A DNA stretch of 64,000 bases from positions 118,682 to 182,681 of the forward strand of contig DBYR01000021.1 of NCBI GenBank assembly GCA_002310215.1, in the 5' to 3' direction. The DNA is from Bacteroidales bacterium UBA1181 (GTDB lineage: Bacteria; Bacteroidota; Bacteroidia; Bacteroidales; Paludibacteraceae). Positions within the stretch are counted from its first letter, which is position 1. Every line of letters starts with the position of its first letter. Shown here in pieces: positions 25,801 through 33,484 of this stretch. The position numbers and the translations under genes were made by a program. The notes below the pieces were generated by a model. It saw only the letters and a list, made by a program, of their open reading frames with translations, did no database searches and was not told where the DNA came from.

Positions 25801-27387
25801 GCGGGCTCCAAAACACGCATCAGCCACAGGTTGGGCTCCTTGTCGCTAAAAGTGTCCGTCAAAGACACAACAGGGAAAGAAATACCAGTGAAATTCTCTT
25901 CTCTGGACGCGAACGTCATCAACCTCACAAGCAATGAGGACGTGAACAATGTAACATTGGTTATTACCGTCGATAACAAAGGAGACAAAGGAATCTATAA
26001 AGCGCTTGAATACTCCGCAAGGTTCCTCATGATGGTAAGAAACATAAGTTTCAACTACCGTCACGGCGACGCACTCGAAATAGGCGGATACAAGCCGACC
26101 AGCCAATTCCTCGGGCAAGACTGTGACAACCCAGGATATGACTTCACCTTTGGATTCTTCAACACAGACAATTTCATACACAGAGCATACGAGAGGGATT
26201 CGTTACTGCTTGTGGACGAGGGCTTCACGACACCTATCGTCAGGTCTATCACACAAAACCTCACAGCCAAGGCCCAACTCGAGCCTGTGCCGAACTTAAA
26301 GATAGACTTGAACGCTTCCTGGATGAAGAATAACCAAGATGAGATCTACTACATGTATGGATACACGGACGATTGGAACATGAAGGATTTCTCGGGAACA
26401 TATTCACGGACATGCCTCTCCATCCGCACATCATTCAGTTCCAACGCCGCCAATTCGGAGATATTCGAGGATTTCCTCCGCAACAGGGAGGTTATCCAGA
26501 ACAGAATATACAGGCAAGTAGGCAACATGAACAGCAATGGCAAGGCGAACTACGTGAATCCAAGCGGTGCGGATGTGCTCATCCCTGCCTTCTACTCCGC
26601 CTACATGAAGAAAGACGCGAACACAGTTGATTTGAACTACGTTCCAAGCGGAAGCTTCAGGAGCATGATGACCTCCCTCATACCAAACTGGAAAGTGTCC
26701 TGCGGCGCATTGATGAGAATCGAATCCATCAAAAAGACGTTCAAATCATTCAATATCAACCATGCTTACAAAAGCACCTATAGCCTGGGTCCTTACGGAT
26801 CGCTCTTAGAGTGGACGAACAACGTCTACGGAAGCGACCTATATGGCACCAGCGGGGAATTCGAGGATTTCAATAACATCACATCCCAATACGATGTTAG
26901 CTCCGTCAGCATCAACGAACAATTCTCGCCTCTTATCGGTGTGGACGCAAGTTTGAAGAATAGTCTAAGCATGAAGTGCGAATTCAAACGGTCACGCAAC
27001 GTACAGTTGGACATCCCGGGCAACCAAATTCTCGAATCATCCAGCAAGGAGTTCGTCATCGGTTCGGGTTATAGATTCGACGACATCGGCATGATCATCA
27101 ATTTAGGCAAACAACAGAAGAAGATCAAAAACGATTTGAACGTACGAGGAGACCTCTCGTTCAAGAACACGGACGCATACATCCGCATCATCGACGAGGC
27201 ATTCTCTCAACTGAGCAGCGGTCTGCGCGCCATGACCCTGAAACTCTCCGCCGACTACGTATTCAGCGAAAGGTTGAACATCAAGCTCTACTTCGACTGC
27301 AAATCCAGCACACCGAAGGTGTCGGAAGGTTTCCCTATCATCACGTCGGACTTTGGAATCGCATTCAAGATCAATCTGACAAGATAA
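19864..27387 (+). CDS. sprA: SprA/Sov, T9SS outer-membrane translocon
   Basis: SprA (Sov in Porphyromonas) is the giant beta-barrel through which T9SS cargo crosses the outer membrane. At 2507 residues it has the family length (about 2300-2500). The signal peptide (IYIAGILCGIIAISAFAQ) lies within the first 26 residues. Family landmarks include GDINFNLNYNTEATF-like text (here DRINFNLNYNTEATFNAD), GKTGEKIFGPGGVQLKTQG, SYIDDFEGTESSINI near residue 835, and IWVNEMRMSGYDEEGGWAALA. Repeated aromatic-ended strands follow through the second half. The frame opens with TTG: no in-frame ATG occurs before the mature part, and TTG is needed to include the signal peptide. It is probably co-transcribed with ruvA. 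A 12-base-pair hairpin follows. Confidence 0.96.
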   Translation: MKRNKKHNIYIAGILCGIIAISAFAQNEEGTIIPRPSDRKPTTANQQEDSASLRYPIKKQEMVTYDDLNRKSAMDLATPSNINTDVEYDPESGFYIYRTKVGDMEVTTPFVLSEDEYRDHALKESMNRYWAEKAKTNTDGGNKITPSEIQIGLGKTGEKIFGPGGVQLKTQGSVDLPFGFSITKRKNPAISERNRKNVSFDFDCKIQLSATGNVGDRINFNLNYNTEATFNADQRLINLGYKGEEDDILQLVEAGNVKLPLSSSLITGSTDLFGFRTDLKFGKLKISAIISQQESERKSISTQGAQTTDFELKASQYEENRHFFLSTYFYDHYDEWAKNAPNPQSGIVINKVEVWTTNSTNSSSNNTTMRNIVAVRDLAETYDGEGKSEAWPSNANGSTYSTISANKAIRDIQTASNEMSNLVIDGQEYQAAKEYEILNNARLLRESEYTLNSELGYISLKSSVSSDNIVAVAYEYTQGGKTYKVGELTTSTTDTASTSTQNLYVKLIKGSIPAPQNKRLWNLAMKNIYSLGAYNIQEDNFKVEIKYYYQSDSTTQYLNYIPALSNKNLLRVLNMDRLNKRLNAMPDGYFDFIRGYTVDPTTGKIIFLSTRPFDKGIKNGYNNMAGVEKFTYPELYDSTLTVAKEYTEKDKYLITGKYSSSSGSEIRLGATNVARGSVRVTAGGRTLVEGTGYTVDYNLGIVKILDEIALSSNSPINVSLESESFFNTQRKSLLGTNMEYEFSDKFTLGGTLLHLSEKPLTQKISMGNEPISNTIWGLNGTFKSDWQWLTSVIDKIPLIDAKAPSSIALSGEFAQLIPGHNKAVDQDDAGISYIDDFEGTESSINIKNPTSWVLSSTPRITSGPLMNKHFIRENDSYWGQQLSASDLNNVGYGLNRAHLAWYYIDQVFTSTSSNTPDHIRKDKEQLSNHYVRQVDEREIYQDKDPISGESTIMQTLHLHYYPKERGQYNLDVTGMGADGYLTNPEDRWAGIMRKLDNTNFENSNVEYLEFWMMDPFIYSDMNTTSGQLVFNLGNISEDILKDGRKAFENGLPTSNNNAATDTTIWGCVPKLTSLTNSFDNANLDQQDLGLDGLSNEDEMRFASSYAKYHREISAKVNPSAKQRWDASPFSPLNDPAGDNYHYYRGSDYDDKEASIFDRYKYYNGTDGNSTASNDKFTSSATTSPDAEDLNGDNTLNESEQYFEYIVNIDKSIFQNEAEWEENYITNMVQTSVELKNGKKEEVRWYQFRIPIKTTKKRSEGGITDFRSIRYIRMYMTGFEEEEHLRFAEMQLVRTDWRIYEKNDRLVDNSIYAKLRGTGKIDISSVCYEKDRRKKPVGYKLPPGIKQTIDPSQSQIREENEQSMVLRIDSLEPNDARAVYKTANLDTRQYKRFKMFVHAEEYIDGENIPDNRIYAFVRFGSDFTENYYEYKIPLKMTKEGAIDANEIWPKANNFDFSFEQLTNLKLERDRKKVSGQAKYNEVYTKMDGHNTMAVIGSPSFGDITSMMIGIINEDNVSHNAEIWVNEMRMSGYDEEGGWAALANLGIVFSDLGSFSLGGQIETVGFGNIEDNVMSRNQDDFYEYNLAAAIQLGKFFPDKAKVNMPFSYTRTHQRTSPKYDPMNTDVELKKTLDNYDSDAIRDSIKEMSQTNKIYKSYALNNVRVGIASKKPMPYDPANFSFSLGYNKSEEVNPEIEYENIQNYKGMFNYVYSINPKPVEPFKKVKIFKSQHMKLFRDFNFYFVPKNIAFGTSMTRYYEEAQLRDYMQPIVKDTTFQYMTFDKNWQWDRTSDIKWDLTRNLKVTFSTATNSEIAEIIRTDEEDGDRLVNIPINKQYLDDIGYYDWYDKWKDTVWYSIKHFGEPVSYEQKFNISYNIPINKLPHLDWITSNASYTAFYQWDKGTVLVLGQSPVTGNIIENQRNWNGDVRFNFETLYNKFPHLKEINKKYNKTNSSSTSKKKDAKDENKEEKAKTYERKNMRLKAGSKTRISHRLGSLSLKVSVKDTTGKEIPVKFSSLDANVINLTSNEDVNNVTLVITVDNKGDKGIYKALEYSARFLMMVRNISFNYRHGDALEIGGYKPTSQFLGQDCDNPGYDFTFGFFNTDNFIHRAYERDSLLLVDEGFTTPIVRSITQNLTAKAQLEPVPNLKIDLNASWMKNNQDEIYYMYGYTDDWNMKDFSGTYSRTCLSIRTSFSSNAANSEIFEDFLRNREVIQNRIYRQVGNMNSNGKANYVNPSGADVLIPAFYSAYMKKDANTVDLNYVPSGSFRSMMTSLIPNWKVSCGALMRIESIKKTFKSFNINHAYKSTYSLGPYGSLLEWTNNVYGSDLYGTSGEFEDFNNITSQYDVSSVSINEQFSPLIGVDASLKNSLSMKCEFKRSRNVQLDIPGNQILESSSKEFVIGSGYRFDDIGMIINLGKQQKKIKNDLNVRGDLSFKNTDAYIRIIDEAFSQLSSGLRAMTLKLSADYVFSERLNIKLYFDCKSSTPKVSEGFPIITSDFGIAFKINLTR

Positions 27388-27412
27388 TATACACTTCGGT
27401 ACAACAAAACAA

Positions 27413-27457
27413 TAGGGCATCATGCGCAAGTCTCTTGTCATGATGCCCTAATAATTT
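27413..27457 (+). terminator. Terminator of sprA
   Basis: A perfect 12-pair stem (tagggcatcatg at 27413-27424 with catgatgcccta at 27439-27450) is followed by ataattttt. Confidence 0.7.
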
Positions 27458-27472
27458 TTACAACTAACACAC

Positions 27473-27503
27473 AAAAAAGGCCACCCCATCGGGTAGCCTT
27501 TCC
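27473..27503 (-). terminator. Terminator of the DUF4349 lipoprotein gene
   Basis: On the minus strand, aggctaccc and ggggtggcct pair around a short loop and are followed by a T-run. It sits about 20 bases past the stop codon of the minus-strand gene. Confidence 0.75.
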
Positions 27504-27524
27504 ATTCCAGTACGGTCGAATAAG

Positions 27525-28370
27525 TTATTTCTTCTTGTAACGTCCGATTAAGTATATCACAGCCCCTATAAAAATCCATAATGGCCATAGGTTCAAAATG
27601 GCCCACAGCACCATGACCAAGCCATGCCAACCATTGGCGATCGCCCTACCGAAATCACCGAGCGTGAAGGAATCATCATCCGGATCAGGAGAGACGTAGC
27701 TTTTATCCTCAATACGGATTGCCAAGACGCTATAATTGACATTATGGTCAATTTGGTTCAATCTACCCTGGGAACGGTCGGCCGCCATTTGGATTTCATC
27801 GATACGGTTTTGTATCTCCAACATATCAGATATCTTCGTCGCCCGGCTAAGCATCTGACGATAATTATCCAGCATCGCCTCTTGCGTCTTTTTGCGGGAA
27901 GAGAGATCGGTGTACTCAGCGGTACGATCCTCCACGCAAACGTTTTTATCGACAATTGTCCCCTGAGAGCCGGACAATCCCGCCACGAAAGAGTCCAATG
28001 AGGCAGCAGGCACGCGAATAGTCAAGCGGTAAGAGTTTTTGTAATTAGAGTAGGTTTCGTTTTCCACATAAGCATGGAAACGCACGATGAGGCTATCCAC
28101 ATACTCCCTACAGAGAGAAGTCTGCTTGGAATCAATGGTCACATCCACACGCTTCTCCATCTTCTTGCCGGCGGGAAGCGTTCCGCTTGGGCTATCCTCG
28201 GAATTTGTCTGAGGAAGGGATTTCGCGTCAGGCTCATATTCATCTTGTGAAGTGACCTCGACAAACTCCTCCTCACAAGCCGCCGTAAGCGATTCTTCTT
28301 TGCTTTGTGAGCATTGAAGGAAAGCGAAGGAAGCCACGAAAAGCACAGAGCAATAAAAAAGTTTCTTCAT
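27525..28370 (-). CDS. DUF4349-type lipoprotein
   Basis: A 281-residue protein with a lipobox-like FLQCSQ, lipid cysteine near residue 20. A polar linker follows, then a DUF4349-like domain: strands with LTIRVPAASLDSFVAGL, then VEDRTAEYTDLSSRKKTQEAMLDNYRQML and a coiled coil with ISDMLEIQNRIDEIQ. A C-terminal transmembrane helix (about 250-275) is followed by a basic KKK end. The family is widespread and functionally obscure. It begins 11 bases after the gamma-carbonic-anhydrase-like gene on the same strand. Confidence 0.82.
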   Translation of the reverse strand: MKKLFYCSVLFVASFAFLQCSQSKEESLTAACEEEFVEVTSQDEYEPDAKSLPQTNSEDSPSGTLPAGKKMEKRVDVTIDSKQTSLCREYVDSLIVRFHAYVENETYSNYKNSYRLTIRVPAASLDSFVAGLSGSQGTIVDKNVCVEDRTAEYTDLSSRKKTQEAMLDNYRQMLSRATKISDMLEIQNRIDEIQMAADRSQGRLNQIDHNVNYSVLAIRIEDKSYVSPDPDDDSFTLGDFGRAIANGWHGLVMVLWAILNLWPLWIFIGAVIYLIGRYKKK

Positions 28371-28381
28371 AGGCTATAAAT

Positions 28382-28897
28382 TTATTCCATGTACCAACTT
28401 GCGTACATACGGTAGTTATTAGAAATCTTATTGATCATCTCCTTGGTCTGTTCCGGTGATACATCCTTCAATTTCTTGGCAGGCACACCCGCATAGAGAC
28501 TGCCGGGCTCGACCACAGTATTAGGCGTGATGAGCGCATTCGCCGCCACGATGGAATTCTCACCGATCACCGCACCGTCCAAAATGGTGGAGCCCATTCC
28601 CACCAAGACGTTGTCACAGATCTTCGCCCCGTGGATCGTGGCGTTGTGACCTACAGAGACATTGTCACCGATCTCGATGGTGGATTTCTGATAGAGCGTA
28701 TGGAGCACGCTGCCATCCTGGATATTCACGTTCTTACCGATGCGGATGGAATTGACATCCCCCCGCAAAACCGTATTGAACCAAATGCTACAACCCTCAC
28801 CGATCTCCACATCCCCAATCACGGTCGCATTCTCCGCCAAGAAAACATCCTCGGCTATCTTTGGGGTAAATCCCCTCACTGATTTAATCAAAGCCAT
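28382..28897 (-). CDS. Gamma-carbonic-anhydrase-like hexapeptide protein
   Basis: A 171-residue left-handed beta-helix protein with repeated [LIV]-G-x4 hexapeptides (ATVIGDVEIGEGCSIWFNTV, IRIGKNVNIQDG, IEIGDNVSVGHNATIHG). Histidines in HTLYQ, GHNATIHG fit the zinc-binding pattern of gamma carbonic anhydrases (CaiE/PaaY/YrdA group). Activity is uncertain, because many relatives are inactive. I use the ATG at 28897 (MALIKSVRG), which gives the usual family N-terminus. An in-frame ATG at 28936 would add 13 unconserved residues. Confidence 0.88.
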   Translation of the reverse strand: MALIKSVRGFTPKIAEDVFLAENATVIGDVEIGEGCSIWFNTVLRGDVNSIRIGKNVNIQDGSVLHTLYQKSTIEIGDNVSVGHNATIHGAKICDNVLVGMGSTILDGAVIGENSIVAANALITPNTVVEPGSLYAGVPAKKLKDVSPEQTKEMINKISNNYRMYASWYME

Positions 28898-29010
28898 AAT
28901 ATAATTTTTATAATTAACGAAAAAAGGAAGGCACAACCATGATCGCGAAGGATCGCTCCTTTCCTATGGTGGGTTCCACAAATTCGTTCGTGGAATTTAT
29001 GGTTCATTTC

Positions 29011-29065
29011 GTGGAGACGAAAGGCATTGCGTTTGTTGTGGAGACGCAAGGCATTGCGTCTCTAC
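29011..29065. repeat. Two copies of a palindromic intergenic repeat
   Basis: gtggagacgaaaggcattgc (29011-29030) and its better copy at 29038-29065 lie side by side. In the second copy the arms gagacgcaa and ttgcgtctc pair perfectly around ggca. The gene-free stretch 28898-29158 also holds aattctta-type low-complexity sequence near 29117-29163. Confidence 0.75.
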
Positions 29066-29158
29066 GGGGACCGACATGATAAGAATCACCTACAGAAAAA
29101 TATAGGGAGACGAATATCCCCCTATAATTCTTAACTCTTAATTCTTAACTCTCAACTC

Positions 29159-30568
29159 TTAATTCTTCTTCGCCTTACGTTTCACGAGTTCCTCCTCCAG
29201 AATCATATCCAACGTCTGCATATCAATCTTCTTCGCAATGATCTTTCTGTCCTTGTTCAGCAAATAAACGCCAGGCGTAGCGGAAGTGTCATAGAACTCC
29301 CAGAAGTAAGATTCGCGATAAGGGTCCCACACGTTGATCCAATCCTGCATGTGGTTCTTCTCCACGAACTTCATCCACTCGTCGCGGTCCGTCTGCGTAT
29401 AGCAAGCGAAGACCTCGAAGCCCTTATCCTTCCATTTCGTATATACAGAGTCATGAAGGACTGGGGTCGTCTTCTTACAGTGTCCGCAGGAAGGTTCGAA
29501 GAAATAGACCAGCACGCACTCCGCCTTGATGTCGGAGAGTTTGGACACTTTGTTGGTGGAATCCAACATTGTGAGCATATAAGCCTTGTCGCCCACCAAG
29601 TTATAGCGAATCTTCTTAGCCTCCTTACGCAAAGACTCCACCCAAGCGGAATCCGCCCATTTAGCTTGTCCGGAGAAATAATATTTTTCCGCAAGGCGCA
29701 ACCATAGTTTATCCATACCCATCATCTTGCTGGAGATACCGTAATTGATCATTTTGCTGGTCATCACCTGGAAGGTGAGCGTGTCGCACTTACTCTTTTC
29801 GATCAACTCTATAGCAGCCTCCGCCAACGTGTCAGGATCCTGCAACACATGCTTAGAGATGAATCCATCCACCATGGAAGGGAAGAATGGGGTACGCAGG
29901 AAGCGAGGGTCGCACAAACTAACATTATCAAAGTAATGATGTTTGAAATACTGATAACGGGTAAAAGCGCGGATAGAGTCCGGCACTTCCTCGAACGAAG
30001 GCGTCTCTACCGGAATGGTAGCCTTGACATAAGCGCCAAGGAAATTACCCTTGTTACGGTCGATCATATCGTTTTGATACTTCATCACCTTATCCGTCAT
30101 CTTATCAAAAGTGTCATAGAACTTAGTCGAATCGATCTTTTTGTCCTTGTACTGTTTCTGCAAGTCAATACGTTCCGTATTCATTTGGATAAGGAATTTC
30201 CTCAAGTTCTGGAACTCGGTACTTTCAGCCGCGCCAGAAACGACTGCCTCATCAATCTTCGTGGTATCAACGGAGACCTTGATATTCTGGTCTGAGCCCA
30301 CCATCAAATCGAAATATTTCTCCGCATTGAAGTAGATGATATAGATACCCTCTTCCAATTTATCCTTGCCGGAAAAAACACCGTTTCCCTTCCCGTCCAA
30401 CTGCAATGTATCGCGGGAGTAGGTCTTCCCGTTCATGTGATACGCCAGATAGGCTGGCTCGTTCTTCATGTTCTTCACATTCAGCTGAATCCTATACCCT
30501 GCGCCCACTGCCACGGAGAATGCAGCGGATAGCGACAATGTCGCCAAAATCATACACAATCTTTTCAT
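29159..30568 (-). CDS. Thioredoxin-family (TlpA/ResA-like) secreted protein with DUF4369-type N-terminus
   Basis: A 469-residue periplasmic protein. The signal peptide is at residues 1-23 (RLCMILATLSLSAAFSVAVGA). A DUF4369-like beta domain follows (about 25-110), then a helical middle (DUF5106-like, about 110-330). The C-terminal thioredoxin domain has the redox motif FFEPSCGHCKKTTP (about residues 356-369) and cis-proline region DTSATPGVYLLNKD. It probably reduces or rearranges disulfides in envelope proteins. I start at 30568, because the in-frame ATG at 30649 would put 27 residues before the signal peptide and overlap the aminopeptidase gene. Confidence 0.86.
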   Translation of the reverse strand: MKRLCMILATLSLSAAFSVAVGAGYRIQLNVKNMKNEPAYLAYHMNGKTYSRDTLQLDGKGNGVFSGKDKLEEGIYIIYFNAEKYFDLMVGSDQNIKVSVDTTKIDEAVVSGAAESTEFQNLRKFLIQMNTERIDLQKQYKDKKIDSTKFYDTFDKMTDKVMKYQNDMIDRNKGNFLGAYVKATIPVETPSFEEVPDSIRAFTRYQYFKHHYFDNVSLCDPRFLRTPFFPSMVDGFISKHVLQDPDTLAEAAIELIEKSKCDTLTFQVMTSKMINYGISSKMMGMDKLWLRLAEKYYFSGQAKWADSAWVESLRKEAKKIRYNLVGDKAYMLTMLDSTNKVSKLSDIKAECVLVYFFEPSCGHCKKTTPVLHDSVYTKWKDKGFEVFACYTQTDRDEWMKFVEKNHMQDWINVWDPYRESYFWEFYDTSATPGVYLLNKDRKIIAKKIDMQTLDMILEEELVKRKAKKN

Positions 30569-30612
30569 GACTCTATTCCAAAAAATTTTCGCTAAATTAA
30601 TGAATTTATTTA

Positions 30613-32373
30613 TCAACGACCAATAGCGGAAGTCATTTTGCCCAACCATTTTAACGTTTTTTTATCAGAGATAAACGGAGACAGATGATTCCACACCCGT
30701 TTATGATAGTCATTCACCCACACCAATTCCTCGTCTGAGAGCATACCGGCCTCGATCAGGCTATGATCGTAAGGGAACAACGTCAAGGTTTCGAACTGGA
30801 GGAAGAGTCCAAATCCGCTTCTCTCCCCTTCCCTCACCGTGACTAAATTCTCGATACGGATACCATGTTTCCCCTCTCGATAGACTCCCGGCTCATCAGA
30901 AAGCACCATGCCAGGAAGCAATGAGACACCATTCTGCACCTTTCGGATATTTTGCGGTCCCTCGTGCACACAAAGGAAATGTCCGACGCCATGGCCCGTC
31001 CCATGACCGAAGTCCGCGCCAGCCCGCCACAAAGGCATCTTCGCCAGCACATCCAGCTGAGCCCCCTGCGTACCCTCCGGGAAACGAGCCATCGCCACCG
31101 CGATATGACCCTTCAAGACCAACGTGTAGTCGCGTCGTTGCTCCTCCGTAGGCGTTCCGAAGCAGACCGTGCGCGTGATGTCCGTCGTGCCATGCAGATA
31201 ATTACCGCCCGAATCGACCAACAGCAAGCTATCCTTGCCAATCACCGCATTCGACTCCGCCGTGGCGCTATAATGGACCACCGCTCCATGCGCCGCATAG
31301 CCAGCGATAGTGGAGAAACTCTCGCACACGAAGTCAGGCTGTTCCTTTCTGTGTCTCAACAATATATCAGCCACATCCAACTCGGTCAGACGTTCGCCCG
31401 CCTCCATGCGGCCATACAACTCGGAAAAGGCATTAGCGAGCGCCACCCCATCCTTCCGCATCGCAAGGCGAAAACCCGAGAGCTCCGTCTCGTTCTTGCA
31501 AGCCTTCAGCAAAGCGACGGGAGAAGCCTCAACCACCTTACGGCAGGTGATACGATGAGACAACGCATAGTTTGTTTTATCTAAATCGACAGAGAGGGAA
31601 AAATCTTCCGGTAACGACTCCAAGTAAGCCGAAATAGTATCATACGGCTTAAAGACAATGCCTTGCTGCGCCAACTCGGCTCGTAGGGAGTCAGAGACGC
31701 AACCCTCCTCCGCAAACAAGAGGGAGCCGGTTCTACCCACCACCGCATAGGCGACCGCCACAGGGTTATAGGGAGTGTCGGCGGCACGTATGTTCAACGT
31801 CCACGCCACCTCATCCAAGGCGCATAACAACAGCGCATCCGCACTCGTCTTAGCGAAGATCCGCTCACGTTTCTCCTGATGAGACAAGCCCGTGACCGCA
31901 ATAGGCAAGCCATAAAGCGACGTGCGTTTCCTTGGAACACCTTCGTCCCAAAGCGGAGGTATATCAGCGACCAGTCGGATACCATAGCCCTCCAAGGTCG
32001 CACGGAACGATTCCACGTTTCGGGCAGAGAAGCACCAGCCATCGATGCCCACCGCCCCCCCTTGGGGCAACATACCGATGATCCAGTTCATGTAAGAGGG
32101 TGTGTCGGGAAGGCCATCCTTGAAAAGTGCGATACCAGAGTCCCTCAATTGATCAGCCGCCTGCAAGTAATAACGGGAATCCGTCCAAAGCCCCGCCTCG
32201 TCCGACAAGACCACCAGCGTACCGGCGGAACCCGTAAACCCGGAGATATACTGCCTCAACTTCCATTCCTCAGGCGGATATTCACTCAGATGAGGATCTT
32301 CGGAAGGGACGATATAGGCATCCAGACCCAATTCCGCCATGCGTTTCCTGACAACATCCAATTTACGATTCAT
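30613..32373 (-). CDS. Xaa-Pro aminopeptidase (aminopeptidase P family)
   Basis: A 586-residue M24B peptidase that removes an N-terminal residue preceding proline. There are two creatinase-like N-terminal domains (about 1-130 and 150-290) and a C-terminal pita-bread catalytic domain (about 300-520). Metal ligands appear in LLVDSGGNYLHGTTDITRT (both aspartates), GHGTGHGVGHFLCVHEGP (histidine), VLSDEPGVYREGKHGIRIEN (glutamate) and near the end. The three-domain form resembles the long, eukaryote-like aminopeptidase P found in Bacteroidetes. The start lies eight bases after the pseudouridine synthase gene, so the two are co-transcribed. Confidence 0.94.
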   Translation of the reverse strand: MNRKLDVVRKRMAELGLDAYIVPSEDPHLSEYPPEEWKLRQYISGFTGSAGTLVVLSDEAGLWTDSRYYLQAADQLRDSGIALFKDGLPDTPSYMNWIIGMLPQGGAVGIDGWCFSARNVESFRATLEGYGIRLVADIPPLWDEGVPRKRTSLYGLPIAVTGLSHQEKRERIFAKTSADALLLCALDEVAWTLNIRAADTPYNPVAVAYAVVGRTGSLLFAEEGCVSDSLRAELAQQGIVFKPYDTISAYLESLPEDFSLSVDLDKTNYALSHRITCRKVVEASPVALLKACKNETELSGFRLAMRKDGVALANAFSELYGRMEAGERLTELDVADILLRHRKEQPDFVCESFSTIAGYAAHGAVVHYSATAESNAVIGKDSLLLVDSGGNYLHGTTDITRTVCFGTPTEEQRRDYTLVLKGHIAVAMARFPEGTQGAQLDVLAKMPLWRAGADFGHGTGHGVGHFLCVHEGPQNIRKVQNGVSLLPGMVLSDEPGVYREGKHGIRIENLVTVREGERSGFGLFLQFETLTLFPYDHSLIEAGMLSDEELVWVNDYHKRVWNHLSPFISDKKTLKWLGKMTSAIGR

Positions 32374-32381
32374 GGCGACAA

Positions 32382-33296
32382 TTATTTGGAGACGAAACGA
32401 GCCATTTTCTCAGGCAATCCCGCCTCGAAGGTCATCAGTTTGGTAGTGATAGGATGACGGAAGGTGATGGATGCGGCATGCAAGCCGATACGACCGATCG
32501 GGGAGGTAGAGCCCCCATATTTCTTATCACCAATGATAGGGTGACCGATGCTCTGCATGTGTACACGGATCTGGTTCTTACGTCCAGTCAGCAGATGAAT
32601 TTTCAGGAACGTGTAGCCATTCAAACGCTTCACCACCTCATAGCGGGTAGTGGACTCCATGCCACCGTTATCGAAGTCGGCGGAATAGACCTTCTTGGAC
32701 TTCGGGTCCTCGTTCAACCAAGAATGGACCTCACCTTCGTCCTTCTCGACGACGCCCTCCACGATCGCATAGTAGATTTTGCTCTTAACATCCCTTTGCC
32801 AGTTACGTTGCATCAGCATCTGGACATCCTTCTGCTTGGCGAAGATCAGCACACCGGACGTCTCACGGTCCAAGCGGTGCACCACATACAAGCGGTTGCT
32901 CCTATTCTGTTTCTTCAGGTGGTTCAGCACCACACGGAAGGCGGTATATTCCTCCTGTTTCTCCGTGGCGACAGACAAGACACCTTCCGACTTGTTCACC
33001 ACGACGAGATACTCATCCTCAAACAAGACAGAGACACGACTGCTCTTGAGGCCCGTTGCGGCTTTAGCGAAATCGACAGAGACGACATCCCCGGGGCGCA
33101 CCAGATAGTCATACTGCGTCTTCACCTGGTTATTCACGAAGACCTGACCGCGTGCCAATACACGTTTCAAAGCCGTCTTACTCATGCTACCGATCTTCTT
33201 GGCGACAAAATCGGAAAGGATAGCCTCCTCCTTAGAACGGAAAGAGACAATCTTGCTTTTTTCCTCCCTACGGGAAGAACCTCCTCTTGTTAACAT
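32382..33296 (-). CDS. RluA-family pseudouridine synthase
   Basis: A 304-residue RNA-modifying enzyme. An N-terminal S4 domain (SMSKTALKRVLARGQVFVNN, about 37-56) is followed by the RluA/RluD catalytic domain. The catalytic aspartate is in VVHRLDRETSGVLIFAK (near residue 143). LLTGRKNQIRVHMQSIGHPI and GDKKYGG complete the family signature. The target uridines cannot be deduced. It heads the run with the aminopeptidase and possibly the thioredoxin-family gene. Confidence 0.92.
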   Translation of the reverse strand: MLTRGGSSRREEKSKIVSFRSKEEAILSDFVAKKIGSMSKTALKRVLARGQVFVNNQVKTQYDYLVRPGDVVSVDFAKAATGLKSSRVSVLFEDEYLVVVNKSEGVLSVATEKQEEYTAFRVVLNHLKKQNRSNRLYVVHRLDRETSGVLIFAKQKDVQMLMQRNWQRDVKSKIYYAIVEGVVEKDEGEVHSWLNEDPKSKKVYSADFDNGGMESTTRYEVVKRLNGYTFLKIHLLTGRKNQIRVHMQSIGHPIIGDKKYGGSTSPIGRIGLHAASITFRHPITTKLMTFEAGLPEKMARFVSK

Positions 33297-33314
33297 AATA
33301 GATGAATTTTACCA

Positions 33315-33322
33315 CAAAAATA
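33315..33322 (-). promoter_or_regulatory. Possible -7 box for the pseudouridine synthase gene
   Basis: TATTTTTG on the minus strand, 18 bases before the start codon. There is no clear -33 box in this AT-rich stretch. Confidence 0.35.
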
Positions 33323-33484
33323 AGGAAAAACACCATAGCATCGTAAAAAAAAAGCCACAGAATGAATCTTTAGCGACACAACGAAGAAAAAAAGACGTTT
33401 TCAGAGCGGTCCTTTCAGGAAAAAAGCCTATATTTAACAAATTTTTCTAACGTAGTATTGTTTGACGAAACAGATTGATGTGGC

